DNA of 64,000 bases from Macrostomum hystrix (taxonomy: Eukaryota > Platyhelminthes > Macrostomidae), in contig CATNEN010000033.1 of NCBI GenBank assembly GCA_950097015.1, positions 992,001 to 1,056,000 of the forward strand. Direction: 5' to 3'. The position numbers and the translations under genes are program-made. How positions within the stretch are numbered: the first letter of the stretch is position 1; each line of letters starts with the position of its first letter. The notes below the pieces were generated by a model. That model was not told the DNA's origin. It did not search any database and was given only the letters and a program-made list of their open reading frames with translations. Positions 14,062 to 26,800 of this stretch are shown in pieces.

Positions 14062-15674
14062 TCAATGCCGGCCGCAGAGCCTCTTAATCCAGGCTGGCGA
14101 AAACAGTGAGGCAAAGAAGCCGATCAAATTGGCCTCCACCAGGTGAAGCGACAGCAGCAGGCCAATCAGTGCGCAGGTCAGCGACACCATGATTGGCACC
14201 AGGGATAGAAGCGGCGACACGCTACTGTTGAGTAGCGTCTGAAACATTTTATAAAAAAATTAAAACAGTTTTAAATGTTCTAAAAGAAGTATTCATCTTC
14301 CAAACTGCACTACTCACAAGTAGCGAGCAGAGCAGATGCGACCCCCAGACGTAGGCAAGAAAGTAAAGCCGTCGATCTTCCAGGCTGACGAAGGTGACAA
14401 CAGTCCAGCAGATGTTGAGGAAGACGAACATCAGTGCCAGCACGGAGGAGACCAGCAGGAAGCCTTCGTGCTCGCCGCCGAGACCGACGGAGCCGGGGCC
14501 GGACATGTCAGCAAGCAGGTTCACCATGGAGAAGGCGCCGGCCATGAAGCCGAAGCCAAGGCCGCACACTGGTCGAGCAGGGGATGAATGCAAGGCTTTT
14601 AAAGAACATCTGGGGACTCAGTCGGATTAAGGTGGCTCTAAGACAACTGCCAGGGTTTGAGGAAAAGCTGTCAGTGCCTGATGGGAAGCCGGCAGGGTCT
14701 GACAGGATCTGTAGGGGAGCTGTCAGTGTCTGTAGGGGAGCTGTAAGTGTCTGTAGGGGAGCTGTCAGTGTCTGTAGGGGAGCTGTCAGTGTCTGTAGGG
14801 AAGCTGTCAGTGTCTGTAGGGGAGCTGTCAGTGTCTGTAGGGAAGCTGTCAGTGTCTGTAGGGAAGCTGTCAGTGTCTGTAGGGGAGCTGTAAGTGTCTG
14901 TAGGGGAGCTGTCAGTGTCTGTAGGGGAGCTGTCAGTGTCTGTAGGGGAGCTGTCAGTGTCTGTAGGGAAGCTGTCAGTGTCTGTAGGGGAGCTGTCAGA
15001 GTAGGGAAGGCTCTCATAGCAAGGCGGTTCTCTCACCGTAAGACAGCGAGTGCAGATGAAGAATCTTCACTGGCCGGCCGCTGCCCGCAGTCAGCGTGGC
15101 GCGGTCGGTGTCGTTCAACGGCTCGGAGGCGGCGGAGGCGGCAGCTGCGGACGAAGAAGCGGCCCCGCCGCTACCGCCGGCGTTGTCGGACTGCGACTGC
15201 TCTTCGGTCTCCTCGGCGTCTTCGGCCAGGGCGATTTTCTGCAGGCCCTCTTCAGCTCGCCTGCAGTTTTTTAAACGTTTTGTTTTAATTCATGAAGTAA
15301 CACCGGAAAGTTTGTCGGCAGAAAAAAAGATGTCCGCAAACTTACTTCATAAAGAAATAAAAAGCGACTCGAATCGCCTCCTGAAACACAATGGACACAA
15401 TCATGCCAAATATGAGGTGTTTTCTCAGCGGGACAACTGCGAACCACACTACTGAAGACAGTAGCAACGATAGTAGCCAGAAGAATGCACTGAAAAAGTT
15501 CAGAGAAAAATATATAAATATATAGTAGGCACAAGTCTTAAAAAGTGGAGATAAACCCTACCTGCATGTCAGGATGATAATCTTTAGCGGATTACTGGCC
15601 ACTGTGAAGATAAACATGATCAATGCGGGCGAGAAGGTGATCAGCGAGCAGCCGAAGAATTCCAGGACGGTCAT
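14062..15674 (-). CDS. APH1: APH1, gamma-secretase subunit (five exons)
   Basis: Exons 15674-15562, 15489-15346, 15260-15037, 14568-14318 and 14238-14062 join with matching phases into 302 residues. Family landmarks in order: EFFGCSLITFSPAL (TM1), AFFWLLSLLLSSVVWF (TM2), VFQEAIRVAFYFFMK (TM3), the TM4 G-x3-G-x3-G motif as GLGFGFMAG, NLLADMSGPG, and GSHLLCSLL (TM6, conserved His). APH1 is the seven-pass scaffold that joins presenilin, nicastrin and PEN2 for intramembrane proteolysis of Notch and APP-type substrates. The TM3-TM4 loop is longer than in vertebrates, with an acidic and Ala/Ser-rich stretch in exon 3. At the conserved TM5 histidine this protein appears to have Asn (FLNICW). A splice acceptor lies 33 bases upstream of the ATG. 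Confidence 0.92.
14708..15000. repeat. Tandem array, 21-bp unit, in APH1 intron 3
   Basis: Fourteen copies of a 21-bp unit (GAGCTGTCAGTGTCTGTAGG plus G). The unit is a multiple of three and open in several frames on both strands. The splice sites on both sides place it in the intron. Confidence 0.95.
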
Positions 15675-15766
15675 GACTGCGCTTTGCTGCTTTTAGTAGC
15701 GAACTGGCTGGAAAATTGCAGTCAAAATAGATACCTGTATGCAGCAAAATACAGTAACATACAAAT

Positions 15767-16357
15767 AATTAGGTTTCTCTGCCGACCCACTCAAACAGCT
15801 AATTAGGTTTCTCTGCCGGCCCACTCAAACAGCTAATTAGTTTTCTCTGCCGGCCCACTCAAACAGCTAATTAGGTTTCTCTGCCGGCCCACTCAAACAG
15901 CTAATTAGTTTTCTCTGCCGGCCCACTCAAACAGCTAATTAGTTTTCTCTGCCGGCCCACTCAAACAGCTAATTAGGTTTCTCTGCCGGCCCACTCAAAC
16001 AGCTAATTAGTTTTCTCTGCCGGCCCACTCAAACAGCTAATTAGGTTTCTCTGCCGGCCCACTCAAACAACTAATTAGGTTTCTCTGCCGGCCCACTCAA
16101 ACAGCTAATTAGGTTTCTCTGCCGGCCCACTCAAACAGCTAATTAGGTTTCTCTGCCGGCCCACTCAAACAGCTAATTAGGTTTCTCTGCCGGCCCACTC
16201 AAACAGCTAATTAGGTTTCTCTGCCGGCCCACTCAAACAGCTAATTAGGTTTCTCTGCCGGCCCACTCAAACAGCTAATTAGGTTTCTCTGCCGGCCCAC
16301 TCAAACAGCTAATTAGGTTTCTCTGCCGGCCCACTCAAACAGCTAATTAGGTTTCTG
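15767..16357. repeat. Tandem array, 34-bp unit, between APH1 and AMACR
   Basis: About seventeen copies of a 34-bp unit (TTTCTCTGCCGGCCCACTCA followed by AACAGCTAATTAGG). Copies differ almost only at one position (aggttt/agtttt). It begins about 60 bp upstream of the splice acceptor that precedes the APH1 ATG. Confidence 0.95.
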
Positions 16358-16674
16358 TTCTAGCCAATTAGTTCCAAGAAACAGTTTGTAACTAATTCTT
16401 CACACAAGTCGAGGAGAAAAATAAATTGAAAATAAAATAATCTAGCTTCATAGAAATCAACAAGCTACAATAACAAGTAACCGGTTTATTTAGAATTACG
16501 AGCTACAAGGAAATAGTAGTAAAATATTCAAATTAAAAATAGACAAACTGTAAAGCACCTGTGGCAAAGTATGAAATCATAGGAGATGTACAGTAACATA
16601 CATTTATGTTCTAATTGAGCTCTCAATCAAGATAAGATATAATAATAAAATAAAAATAAGTGCTCATCACGGTC

Positions 16675-19191
16675 TCAAAGCCGACTCGCCGGTTCGTCGC
16701 CCTCGCCGTCAGCAGACTGCACAGCATGCCCGTCGGCTAGCAGCCGCTGAATCTCGGCCTCGCTGAAGCCCAGCTCGGCAAGCACTCTACAACTGTGCTG
16801 GCCGATTCTGGGCGACCGGCCCGGCTGGAAGGCTTCGTCTGGCCCGACGCCGCCGCCGACGAGGCTGGCGAATCGCGGCGGCCTGGGCAGAAACTGGCCT
16901 GGCGTCTCCGAGGAGGGCGCAAACGAGGCGCGAGCCGCCGCGTGCGGATTGGCCTGCGCCTCAGACAGATCTTCGACGGCGCTGACGCAGGCGTCCGGAC
17001 TGAACCTGGGATGAGAGCATTGCGTCATGTTCTGAGCTGATAACGATAAACAGATAGCAGGCTCACTAAAATACGCCAAACCAGGAAGTTATATTGTATA
17101 TTCTTTTCATTTGATCAAGCTGGAGACCTTAGTAGCCTTTTCGAAGAATTGTTCTAGAAATTGGACGTATTATCATGAAAAACAAGATTTCTTAGGAAAA
17201 AACTTTATTGGAGTAAAGAATTTCCTCAAAATAATTGAATTTCTAAGAGACATTTTCCTCGAAATCAGAAATTTTTTTAGAAATTTCAACGTTTTTTGAA
17301 TTTAGGCGATTTCATAGAAATCAGAAAATTTCTGACAATTTTTTCGAAATCAAACTTAATCTTTAAAAAATGATAATTTCTTTATTAACTAATGACTAAT
17401 TTAATGAGTAATTTAGAGAACTTCTTTGAAATTAAGGCATTTATTTAAAATATTTAAAATTCTTTAAAATGACATTTATCAGTGCAAGTCCAGGTGTGCC
17501 ACGTGACCAAATCCGCACCTGGTCAGCCAGTCGTCCCTAGTTCGGCTGCCCATAATCTTAGCCACAGTGGCGATCGCCCCGGCAGCGTCCTCGGTGGCCT
17601 GCGGCAGGTCAGCCTCGGTTAGGCCGAGTCCGCTGACGAAGGCGGCGTAGAACTGCGGCTCCAGAGCGCCGACAGCCAGGTGGCGGCCGTCCAGGCAGCG
17701 ATAGCAGCGATAGAAATGCGAGCCGCCGTCCAGCACATTCTGGCCAGGCAGGGCGCCCTCACGCCACACAAACAGATCGCGCGAGGCGAACAGCCAGGTG
17801 GCCAGGTAGGCGGCGCCTTCGGTCAGGTTGGCGTCCAGAATTCGGCCGAGGCCGGTGCGATGACGCTCGAATAAGGCGGCTGCAATGCCTGTTGTTGGGG
17901 AAGGAGACCGCAAAAGCGCCGTAATAGTAATAGGAAATAGTAATAAATAGTCAATAGGTTTTGCGTATTTGGCAGCCTGTGGTTTGTGAAGCTGGATTGG
18001 GGCTTATTATTACGGATGGGGTCTCTTAGAAGGGATTGAGGTTTCTTAGAAGGGATTGGGTTTTCTTAGAAGGGATTGGGTTTTCTTAGAAGGGATTGGG
18101 TTTTCTTAGAAGGGATTATGGTTTCTTAGAGGGAATTGAAGTTTCTCAGAAGGGATTGGGGTTTCTTAGAAAGGATTGAAGTTTCATAGAAGGAATTGCT
18201 GTTTTATAGTAGGAATTAAAGTTTCTTAGAAGAGATTGAGGTTTCTTAGAAGGAATTACTGTTTAATAGAAGGAATTGTTGCTTCATAGAGGGAATTGCT
18301 GTTTCATAGTAGGAATTGCTGCTTCATAGAAGGAATTGCTGTTTCATAGTAAGAATTGAGATTTCTTAGAAGTGATCGAGGTTTCTTAGAAGGGATTGAG
18401 GTTCGTTAGAAGAGATTGGGGTTTGTTAGAAGAGATTGGGGTTTCTTAGAAGGGATTGGGGTTTGTTAGAAGGGATTGGGGTTTCTTAGAAGGGATTGGG
18501 GTTTGTTAGAAGGGATTGGGGTTTCTTAGAAGGGATTGGGGTTTCTTAGAAGGGATTATTGTATTATAGTTTTGATTGGATTCCTAGGTGGGATTGGGAT
18601 TTCTGAGTGGGACTGGGTCTCTAGGTGGGCTGGGAATGCAGGGTTGTGGTTTCAAATCCGAGGTTTCCTAGCAGTGAGACACAACGCGCCAGCCGCACCT
18701 AGAGCAGCCAGGAGGCCACCGCCGGCGAAGTCAGCCAGCAGGTTGATGGGAGGCCTCGGCGGACACTCGCCATCGGCCAGTTTCGATAGGACGCCGGAAA
18801 CGGCCAAATAGTTGATGTCATGCCCGGGACGCTGAGCCAGCGGGCCAGCCTGGCCGTAGCCGCTGAGCCGGCTGTACACCAGCCGGGGATTGTCGGCCAG
18901 CAGGCGGTCTGGGCCGAAGCCCAGCTTCTCCATCACGCCAGGCCGGAACGGTTCAATCAGGACGTCGGAGGCGGCGCAGAGTCGCCTGAAGGCGACGGAG
19001 CCGCCGGAGGATTTCAGGTCCAGCGCCAGGGACTCTTTGCCGCGAGCCAGACGGTCCACCGTGTAGGCGGCGTCGGCTCGGTCGACGCGGATGACACGAG
19101 CTCCGAGGTCACGCAGAAGGAGGCCGCAGAACGGGGCGGGCGCCAGGCCGGCCAGCTCGACAACGCGAACGCCTGACAGGGCGGACGGCAT
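16675..19191 (-). CDS. AMACR: Alpha-methylacyl-CoA racemase (three exons)
   Basis: Exons 19191-18699, 17888-17519 and 17005-16675 give 397 residues; human AMACR is 382. The N-terminus [14 protein letters not shown] starts the CoA-transferase III fold. The catalytic pair is present: His in [10 protein letters not shown] and Asp in [10 protein letters not shown]. The conserved LEPQFY also appears in exon 2, after [14 protein letters not shown]. The enzyme interconverts 2R and 2S methyl-branched acyl-CoAs ahead of beta-oxidation of branched fatty acids and bile-acid-type side chains. The C-terminus SRL is a type 1 peroxisomal targeting signal (human ends ASL). A CAG acceptor at 19200-19198 lies six bases upstream of the ATG, and a tandem array begins directly behind it. 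Confidence 0.93.
18016..18558. repeat. Tandem array, 20-bp unit, in AMACR intron 1
   Basis: About 27 copies of GGGGTTTCTTAGAAGGGATT. The middle (18170-18360) is diverged (GAATTGCTGTTTCATAGTAG forms) and the outer parts are regular, as expected when new copies are added near the ends or by local duplication. Confidence 0.92.
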
Positions 19192-19204
19192 GCCCGGCTG
19201 CAGC

Positions 19205-19566
19205 GGTTAGAGAGATAATTGGAGTGACAGTTGGAGTGACAATTAGAGTTACAGTTGGAGTGACAGTTAGAGAGAGAGTTGGAGTGACAGTTGGATTAAA
19301 ATTTTTAGTGATAGTTGGAGTGACAGTGTGAGTGATTATTAGAGTGACAGAATGAGTGACTATTAGAGTGACATTTTGAGTGACAGTGTAAGTGACTATT
19401 CGAGTGACAGTGTGAGCGACTATTCGAGTGACATAATGAGTGACTATTCGAGTGACAGAATGAGTGACTATTTGAGTGACAGAATGAGTGACTATTTGAG
19501 TGAGAGAATGAGTGACTATTAGAGTGAGAGAATGAGTGACTACTCGAGTGACAGTGTGAGTGCTTT
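19205..19566. repeat. Degenerate tandem array directly upstream of AMACR
   Basis: Units built on GAGTGACTATTCGAGTGACA, about 24 bp, with variable ends. It begins within 10 bp of the putative 5' splice acceptor of AMACR, so there is no ordinary promoter sequence next to the start codon. Confidence 0.88.
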
Positions 19567-20178
19567 TTTGCAAGTTGCGAATGAAAAAAATGAGAGTGAT
19601 TGAAAGCCAATGCAGGATCTGAACCTTAATCGAGGTTGAGTGACAGTTAAGGCGTCAAATAATTAAGAAAAAAAGTATCAAATAAATAGAGCTTGGTGCG
19701 ACCTGCAGTTTTGCCTATATTTTGTGTTGATTTTACGCGCTAAAGTAATTGATGAGAATCAGCAGTCGAATGAGACTACTTAAAGTAGTCAGCAGCAGTT
19801 TTTCAGCGATTACAGGCGAGTAAAAGGCATAAATTAAGGCCCTAGATGCTAAATTTCAGAAATTTGAAACAAAATCGATACAGTATTAAGAAAATAAATG
19901 CTGATCTATACAATAGTACACTACTGAACGATAAAAACTATCGTATAATAATTTTTACTAGCACATACCAAATTATATAGTTGCCAGGAATTTAGCTATT
20001 TAACCTGTAAATAAAAATACTTTAGAGAAGTTAAATTTAGCTTACAGAGTATTAATAGGGGTTTAGAAATTAGATTCGTAGCAAAAGAGCTAAAAACTTG
20101 AATAAAAATGAAATGATTTTCATTTTATTAAATAAATACAATCTAATTTACAAAGTTTCCCATTTTCAGGAAATGCAG
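19567..20178. other. Intergenic DNA, no gene seen
   Basis: AT-rich spacer between the AMACR upstream array and the 22-bp array. Confidence 0.5.
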
Positions 20179-22557
20179 CAGATTCTGAAACAAATGACAC
20201 CCGATTCTGAAACAAATGACACCCGAATCCGAAGCAAATGACACCCGAATCTGAAACAAGTGACACCCGATTCTGAAACAAATGACACCCGATTCTGAAA
20301 CAAATGACACCCGAATCCGAAGCAAATGACACCCGAATCTGAAACAAGTGACACCCGATTCTGAAACAAATGACACCCGAATCTGAAACAAATGACACCC
20401 GATTCTGAAACAAATGACACCCGATTCTGAAACAAATGACACCCGATTCTGAAACAAATGACACCCGATTCTGAAACAAATGACACCCGATTCTGAAACA
20501 AATGACACCCGATTCTGAAACAAATGACACCCGATTCTGAAACAAATGACACCCGATTCTGAAACAAATGACACCCGATTCTGAAACAAATGACACCCGA
20601 TTCTGAAACAAATGACACCCGATTCTGAAACAAATGACACCCGATTCTGAAACAAATGACACCCGATTCTGAAACAAATGACACCCGATTCTGAAACAAA
20701 TGACACCCGAATCTGAAACAAGTGACACCCGATTCTGAAACAAATGACACCCGATTCTGAAACAAATGACACCCGAATCTGAAACAAATGACACCCGATT
20801 CTGAAACAAATGACACCCGATTCTGAAACAAATGACACCCGATTCTGAAACAAATGACACCCGATTCTGAAACAAATGACACCCGATTCTGAAACAAATG
20901 ACACCCGAATCTGAAACAAATGACACCCGATTCTGAAACAAATGACACCCGATTCTGAAACAAATGACACCCGATTCTGAAACAAATGACACCCGATTCT
21001 GAAACAAATGACACCCGATTCTGAAACAAATGACACCCGATTCTGAAACAAATGACACCCGATTCTGAAACAAATGACACCCGATTCTGAAACAAATGAC
21101 ACCCGATTCTGAAACAAATGACACCCGATTCTGAAACAAATGACACCCGATTCTGAAACAAATGACACCCGAATCCGAAGCAAATGACACCCGATTCTGA
21201 AACAAATGACACCCGAATCTGAAACAAGTGACACCCGATTCTGAAACAAATGACACCCGATTCTGAAACAAATGACACCCGACTCTGAAACAAATGACAC
21301 CCGACTCTGAAACAAATGACACCCGAAATCTGAAAAAATGACACCCGATTCTGAAACAAATGACACCCGATTCTGAAACAAATGACACCCGATTCTGAAA
21401 CAAATGACACCCGATTCTGAAACAAATGACACCCGAATCTGAAACAAGTGACACCCGATTCTGAAACAAATGACACCCGATTCTGAAACAAATGACACCC
21501 GAATCTGAAACAAATGACACCCGACTCTGAAACAAATGACACCCGAAATCTGAAAAAATGACACCCGATTCTGAAACAAATGACACCCGATTCTGAAACA
21601 AATGACACCCGATTCTGAAACAAATGACACCCGATTCTGAAACAAATGACACCCGATTCTGAAACAAATGACACCCGAAATCTGAAAAAATGACACCCGA
21701 TTCTGAAACAAATGACACCCGATTCTGAAACAAATGACACCCGATTCTGAAACAAATGACACCCGATTCTGAAACAAATGACACCCGATTCTGAAACAAA
21801 TGACACCCGATTCTGAAACAAATGACACCCGAATCTGAAACAAATGACACCCGATTCTGAAACAAATGACACCCGATTCTGAAACAAATGACACCCGATT
21901 CTGAAACAAATGACACCCGAATCTGAAACAAGTGACACCCGATTCTGAAACAAATGACACCCGATTCTGAAACAAATGACACCCGACTCTGAAACAAATG
22001 ACACCCGACTCTGAAACAAATGACACCCGAAATCTGAAAAAATGACACCCGATTCTGAAACAAATGACACCCGAATCTGAAACAAGTGACACCCGATTCT
22101 GAAACAAATGACACCCGATTCTGAAACAAATGACACCCGAATCTGAAACAAATGACACCCGACTCTGAAACAAATGACACCCGAAATCTGAAAAAATGAC
22201 ACCCGATTCTGAAACAAATGACACCCGATTCTGAAACAAATGACACCCGAATCCGAAGCAAATGACACCCGATTCTGAAACAAATGACACCCGAATCCGA
22301 AGCAAATGACACCCGAATCTGAAACAAATGACACCCGAATCCGAAGCAAATGACACCCGAATCTGAAACAAGTGACACCCGATTCTGAAACAAATGACAC
22401 CCGAATCTGAAACAAATGACACCCGAATCTGAAACAAATGACACCCGAATCTGAAACAAATGACACCCGAATCTGAAACAAATGACACCCGAATCTGAAA
22501 CAAATGACACCCGATTCTGAAACAAGTGACACCCGATTCTGAAACAAGTGACACCCG
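20179..22557. repeat. Satellite array, 22-bp unit (about 108 copies)
   Basis: Head-to-tail copies of a 22-bp unit (ACACCCGATTCTGAAACAAA followed by TG). Common variants are GAATC for GATTC, CCGAAGC for CTGAAAC, and GTGAC for ATGAC. An AAATCTGAAAAAATG variant recurs at 21326, 21546, 21679, 22030 and 22187, marking duplicated blocks. None of the three minus-strand frames contains a stop, so three overlapping minus-strand ORFs of about 800 codons exist; this follows from the unit and is not evidence of a gene. Confidence 0.97.
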
Positions 22558-22703
22558 TTTATAAAAATAAAACCCTTATTACAAAAAAACACCGATTGAG
22601 CAATTTTACTGTGAATCAAAATACCTTTTATAAGAGAAATGGTCCTAAAATAAAAAACGCATGAATGATTTTGAAAAATACATTTTTGATTAAGCAGTTG
22701 ATT

Positions 22704-23783
22704 TCAAACCCAGCGAATGTCTTCCCTAGTAAGCAGGCGCCTCTGGCAGGACTTGGCGGACCGCAGCAGTTCCCGCTTGTCCTCGGCTGCGGCAACAGAC
22801 TTGGCCCGTCGATTCGGTTGGCGATTTTCCTTGGCAGAGATTGCGCTCGCTTTTGTCGCAGTCAAAGTCGCAGGTGGTGGCGGCGGGGGCGGCAGCGGGG
22901 ATGTCGGCGAAATCGCCGCAGTTTCAACGGCTTCCAGGCGGTTGCGCAGCGCCTCAAACTGGGCAATCTGGGCGCTCTTGGCCTGCACCCGCTGGGCCAG
23001 CTGCTCCAGCTTGCGACAAAGCCGATCCTGACGCTCCGTCGACTTGGCGTCGTCCTTTTCCTCCGGCCGCTGCAGACGACGCGTCAAATCGGCGTAGCGC
23101 CGAGTCAGCTCCAGCAGCTCTCGGTGCATCTCGTGAAGCAGCTCGCAGGCGCGCAGGCGATCCTCCGACGATGACGGCGTCAAAGGGACGGCGGCTGCGG
23201 TGGCGCCCGTTGAAGTGGTTGACGCGGTCCTCGATCGCGGAGACTGCCTGACTGGCGCGGATCCGGCGGTTGACGCTGACGAGGCCGAAGCCGGCTGAGT
23301 CTTCAGCAGGCTCAGCACTGTCTGCAGGTTGGCTGGCAGGCTGTGCGAAGTGCCGGCCCGACCGGCCAGAAAGCCTGGAGGCCGCCGAGGCTGCTGCCGC
23401 TGCTGCTGCTGCCGCGGCTGAATGTCGCGGGGCGAATGCGCGCTAGTTGCAGTTCCCGAGGATCGCGACGACAATATTTCTAGACGTAGGACTTCCAGCT
23501 GCTCTTCCAGGCTGCGACATCGAGCCTCAATATCGGCCGACTGGCGACCGAAGCCTTTCACTGGCGGCGGCTGCGGCAGTGTCGGACTCTCCAGCAGGTG
23601 CCGGAACCGGGCAGTCTCGCTGGCCAGCTGTCTCATATCGGCCTCTGCGGAGTTGCGCTCGTTTTCTAATCGGCGAATTTTCTCCAGCAAGCGACTCAGC
23701 GAGGAGGCCACGGCCAGCTTCGGACTGTTGGCTTCGATGACGGTTTCGTCACTCCAGGCGAGAGGAGCGGACGCTGCGGTCAT
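22704..23783 (-). CDS. CEP57: CEP57-family centrosomal protein, intronless
   Basis: A single 359-codon ORF. The N-terminal coiled coil reads SRLLEKIRRLENERNSAEAD and continues into SLEEQLEVLRLEIL, as in CEP57. The middle is Gln/Pro/Ser-rich. The C-terminal half has the CEP57 microtubule-binding pattern: NLQTVLSLLK, ELLHEMHRELLELTRRYADL, QRVQAKSAQIAQFEALRNRL and a final LLRSAKSCQRRLL..WV. CEP57 proteins localise to centrioles and bind microtubules. I chose the ATG at 23783: the open frame runs on to 23996, but that part lies in satellite-like sequence, and a possible acceptor (AATCCAG) lies about 30 bp upstream. The gene lies between two satellite arrays with related units, and most other complete genes here have introns. 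Confidence 0.85.
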   Translation of the reverse strand: MTAASAPLAWSDETVIEANSPKLAVASSLSRLLEKIRRLENERNSAEADMRQLASETARFRHLLESPTLPQPPPVKGFGRQSADIEARCRSLEEQLEVLRLEILSSRSSGTATSAHSPRDIQPRQQQQRQQPRRPPGFLAGRAGTSHSLPANLQTVLSLLKTQPASASSASTAGSAPVRQSPRSRTASTTSTGATAAAVPLTPSSSEDRLRACELLHEMHRELLELTRRYADLTRRLQRPEEKDDAKSTERQDRLCRKLEQLAQRVQAKSAQIAQFEALRNRLEAVETAAISPTSPLPPPPPPPATLTATKASAISAKENRQPNRRAKSVAAAEDKRELLRSAKSCQRRLLTREDIRWV

Positions 23784-23851
23784 TGCTTCCTTTGCTGGCT
23801 GACTTCTGGATTGGGTCCAGTTGGCTGCAACGATTGCACCGAGGCAGGAAA

Positions 23852-26800
23852 CTGACACTTGATTCGAAAAATAAGTTGATTTAGGAAAATGACACCTGAC
23901 TAAATAAAGATGACACTTGATTCTGGAAAATGACACCTGATTCTGGAAAATGACACTTGATTCTGGAAAATGACACCTGCTTAAGAAACACGACACCTGA
24001 TTAAGGAAAATGACACCTGACTAAATAAAGATGACACTTGATTCTGGAAAATGACACCTGATTCTGGAAAATGACATCTGATTCTGGAAAATGACACTTG
24101 ATTCTGGAAAATGACACTTGATTCTGGAAAATGACATCTGATTCTGGAAAATGACACCTACTTAAGGAAGACGACACCTGATTCGGGAAACGACACCTGC
24201 TTAAGGAAGACGACACCTGATTAAGGAAGATGACACATGATTCTAGAAAACGACACCCGAATCAGGAAATTGACACTTGATTCAGGAAATTGACACTTGA
24301 TTCAGGAAATTGACACTTGATTCAGGAAATTGACACTTGATTCAGGAAGATGACACTTGATTCAGGAAATTGACACTTGATTCAGGAAGATGACACTTGA
24401 TTCAGGAAGTTGTCACTTGATTCAGGAAATTGACACTTGATTCAGGAAATTGACACTTGATTCAGGAAATTGACACTTGATTCAGGAAGTTGTCACTTGA
24501 TTCAGGAAATTGACACTTGATTCAGGAAGATGACACTTGATTCAGTAAGAGGACGCCTGATTAAGGAGATTGACACTTGATTCGGGAAAACGACACCCGA
24601 ATCAGTAAATTGACACTTGATTCAGGAAGTTGACACTTGATTCAGGAAATTGACACTTGATTCAGGAAGTTGACACTTGATTCAGGAAATTGACACTTGA
24701 TTCAGGAAGATGACACTTGATTCAGGAAATTGACACTTGATTCAGGAAGATGACACCTGAATCAGTAAATTGACACTTGATTCAGGAAGTTGACACTTGA
24801 TTCAGGAAATTGACACTTGATTCAGGAAGATGACACCTGAATCAGGAAATTGACACTTGATTCAGTAAGAGGACGCCTGATTAAGGAAATTGACACTTGA
24901 TTCGGGAAATTGACACTTGATTCAGGAAGATGACACTTGATTCAGGAAATTGACACTTGATTCAGCAAGATGACACTTGATTCAGGAAGTTGACACTTGA
25001 TTCAGGAAATTGACACTTGATTCAGGAAATTGACACTTGATTCAGGAAATTGACACTTGATTCAGGAAGTTGTCACTTGATTCAGGAAATTGACACTTGA
25101 TTCAGAAAGATGACACTTGATTCAGTAAGAGGACGCCTGATTAAGGAGATTGACACTTGATTCGGGAAAACGACACCCGAATCAGTAAATTGACACTTGA
25201 TTCAGGAAGTTGACACTTGATTCAGGAAATTGACACTTGATTCAGGAAATTGACACTTGATTCAGGAAGATGACACCTGAATCAGGAAATTGACACTTGA
25301 TTCAGTAAGAGGACGCCTGATTAAGGAAATTGACACTTGATTCGGGAAATTGACACTTGATTCAGGAAGATGACACTTGATTCAGGAAATTGACACTTGA
25401 TTCAGCAAGATGACACTTGATTCAGGAAGTTGACACTTGATTCAGGAAATTGACACTTGATTCAGGAAGATGACACTTGATTCAGTAAGAGGACGCCTGA
25501 TTAAGGAGATTGACACTTGATTCGGGAAAACGACACCCGAATCAGTAAATTGACACTTGATTCAGGAAGTTGACACTTGATTCAGGAAATTGACACTTGA
25601 TTCAGGAAATTGACACTTGATTCAGGAAGATGACACCTGAATCAGGAAATTGACACTTGATTCAGTAAGAGGACGCCTGATTAAGGAAATTGACACTTGA
25701 TTCGGGAAATTGACACTTGATTCGGGAAATTGACACTTGATTCAGTAAGAGGACGCCTGATTAAGGAAATCGACACTTGATTCGGGAAATTGACACTTGA
25801 TTCGGGAAATTGACACTTGATTCGGGAAATTGACACCTGAATCAGGAAAATGACACTTGATTCGGGAAAACGACACCCGAATCAGGAAATTGACACTTGA
25901 TTCAAGAAATTGACACTTGATTCAGTAAGAGGACGCCTGATTAAGGAAATCGACACTTGATTCGGGAAATTGACACTTGATTCGGGAAAACGACACCTGA
26001 ATCAGGAAAATGACACTTGATTCGGGAAAACGACACCTGAATCAGGAAAATGACACTTGATTCGGGAAAACGACACCTGAATCAGGAAAATGACACTTGA
26101 TTCGGGAAAACGACACCTGAATCAGGAAAATGACACTTGATTCGGGAAAACGACACCTGAATCAGGAAAATGACACTTGATTCGGGAAAACGACACCCGA
26201 ATCAGGAAATTGACACTTGATTCAAGAAATTGACACTTGATTCAGGAAGTTGACACTTGATTCAGGAAATTGACACTTGATTCAGGAAATTGACACTTGA
26301 TTCAGGAAATTGACACTTGATTCAGGAAGTTGTCACTTGATTCAGGAAATTGACACTTGATTCAGGAAGATGACACTTGATTCAGTAAGAGGACGCCTGA
26401 TTAAGGAGATTGACACTTGATTCGGGAAAACGACACCCGAATCAGTAAATTGACACTTGATTAAGGAAGTTGACACTTGATTCAGGAAATTGACACTTGA
26501 TTCAGGAAATTGACACTTGATTCAGGAAGATGACACCTGAATCAGGAAATTGACACTTGATTCAGTAAGAGGACGCCTGATTAAGGAAATTGACACTTGA
26601 TTCGGGAAATTGACACTTGATTCAGGAAGATGACACTTGATTCAGGAAATTGACACTTGATTCAGCAAGATGACACTTGATTCAGGAAGTTGACACTTGA
26701 TTCAGGAAATTGACACTTGATTCAGGAAGATGACACTTGATTCAGTAAGAGGACGCCTGATTAAGGAGATTGACACTTGATTCGGGAAAACGACACCCGA

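Noticed and set aside
14584-15288. Plus-strand ORF of 234 codons over APH1 intron 3
   Set aside because: Antisense to APH1 exons 3-4 and to the 21-bp array; the APH1 gene model explains the region.
20120-22619. Three overlapping minus-strand ORFs of about 800 codons
   Set aside because: They are produced by a stop-free 22-bp satellite unit; all three frames are equally open and no non-repeat domain is attached.
23784-23996. N-terminal extension of the CEP57 ORF
   Set aside because: It reads mostly satellite-like sequence; CEP57 similarity starts after the ATG at 23783.
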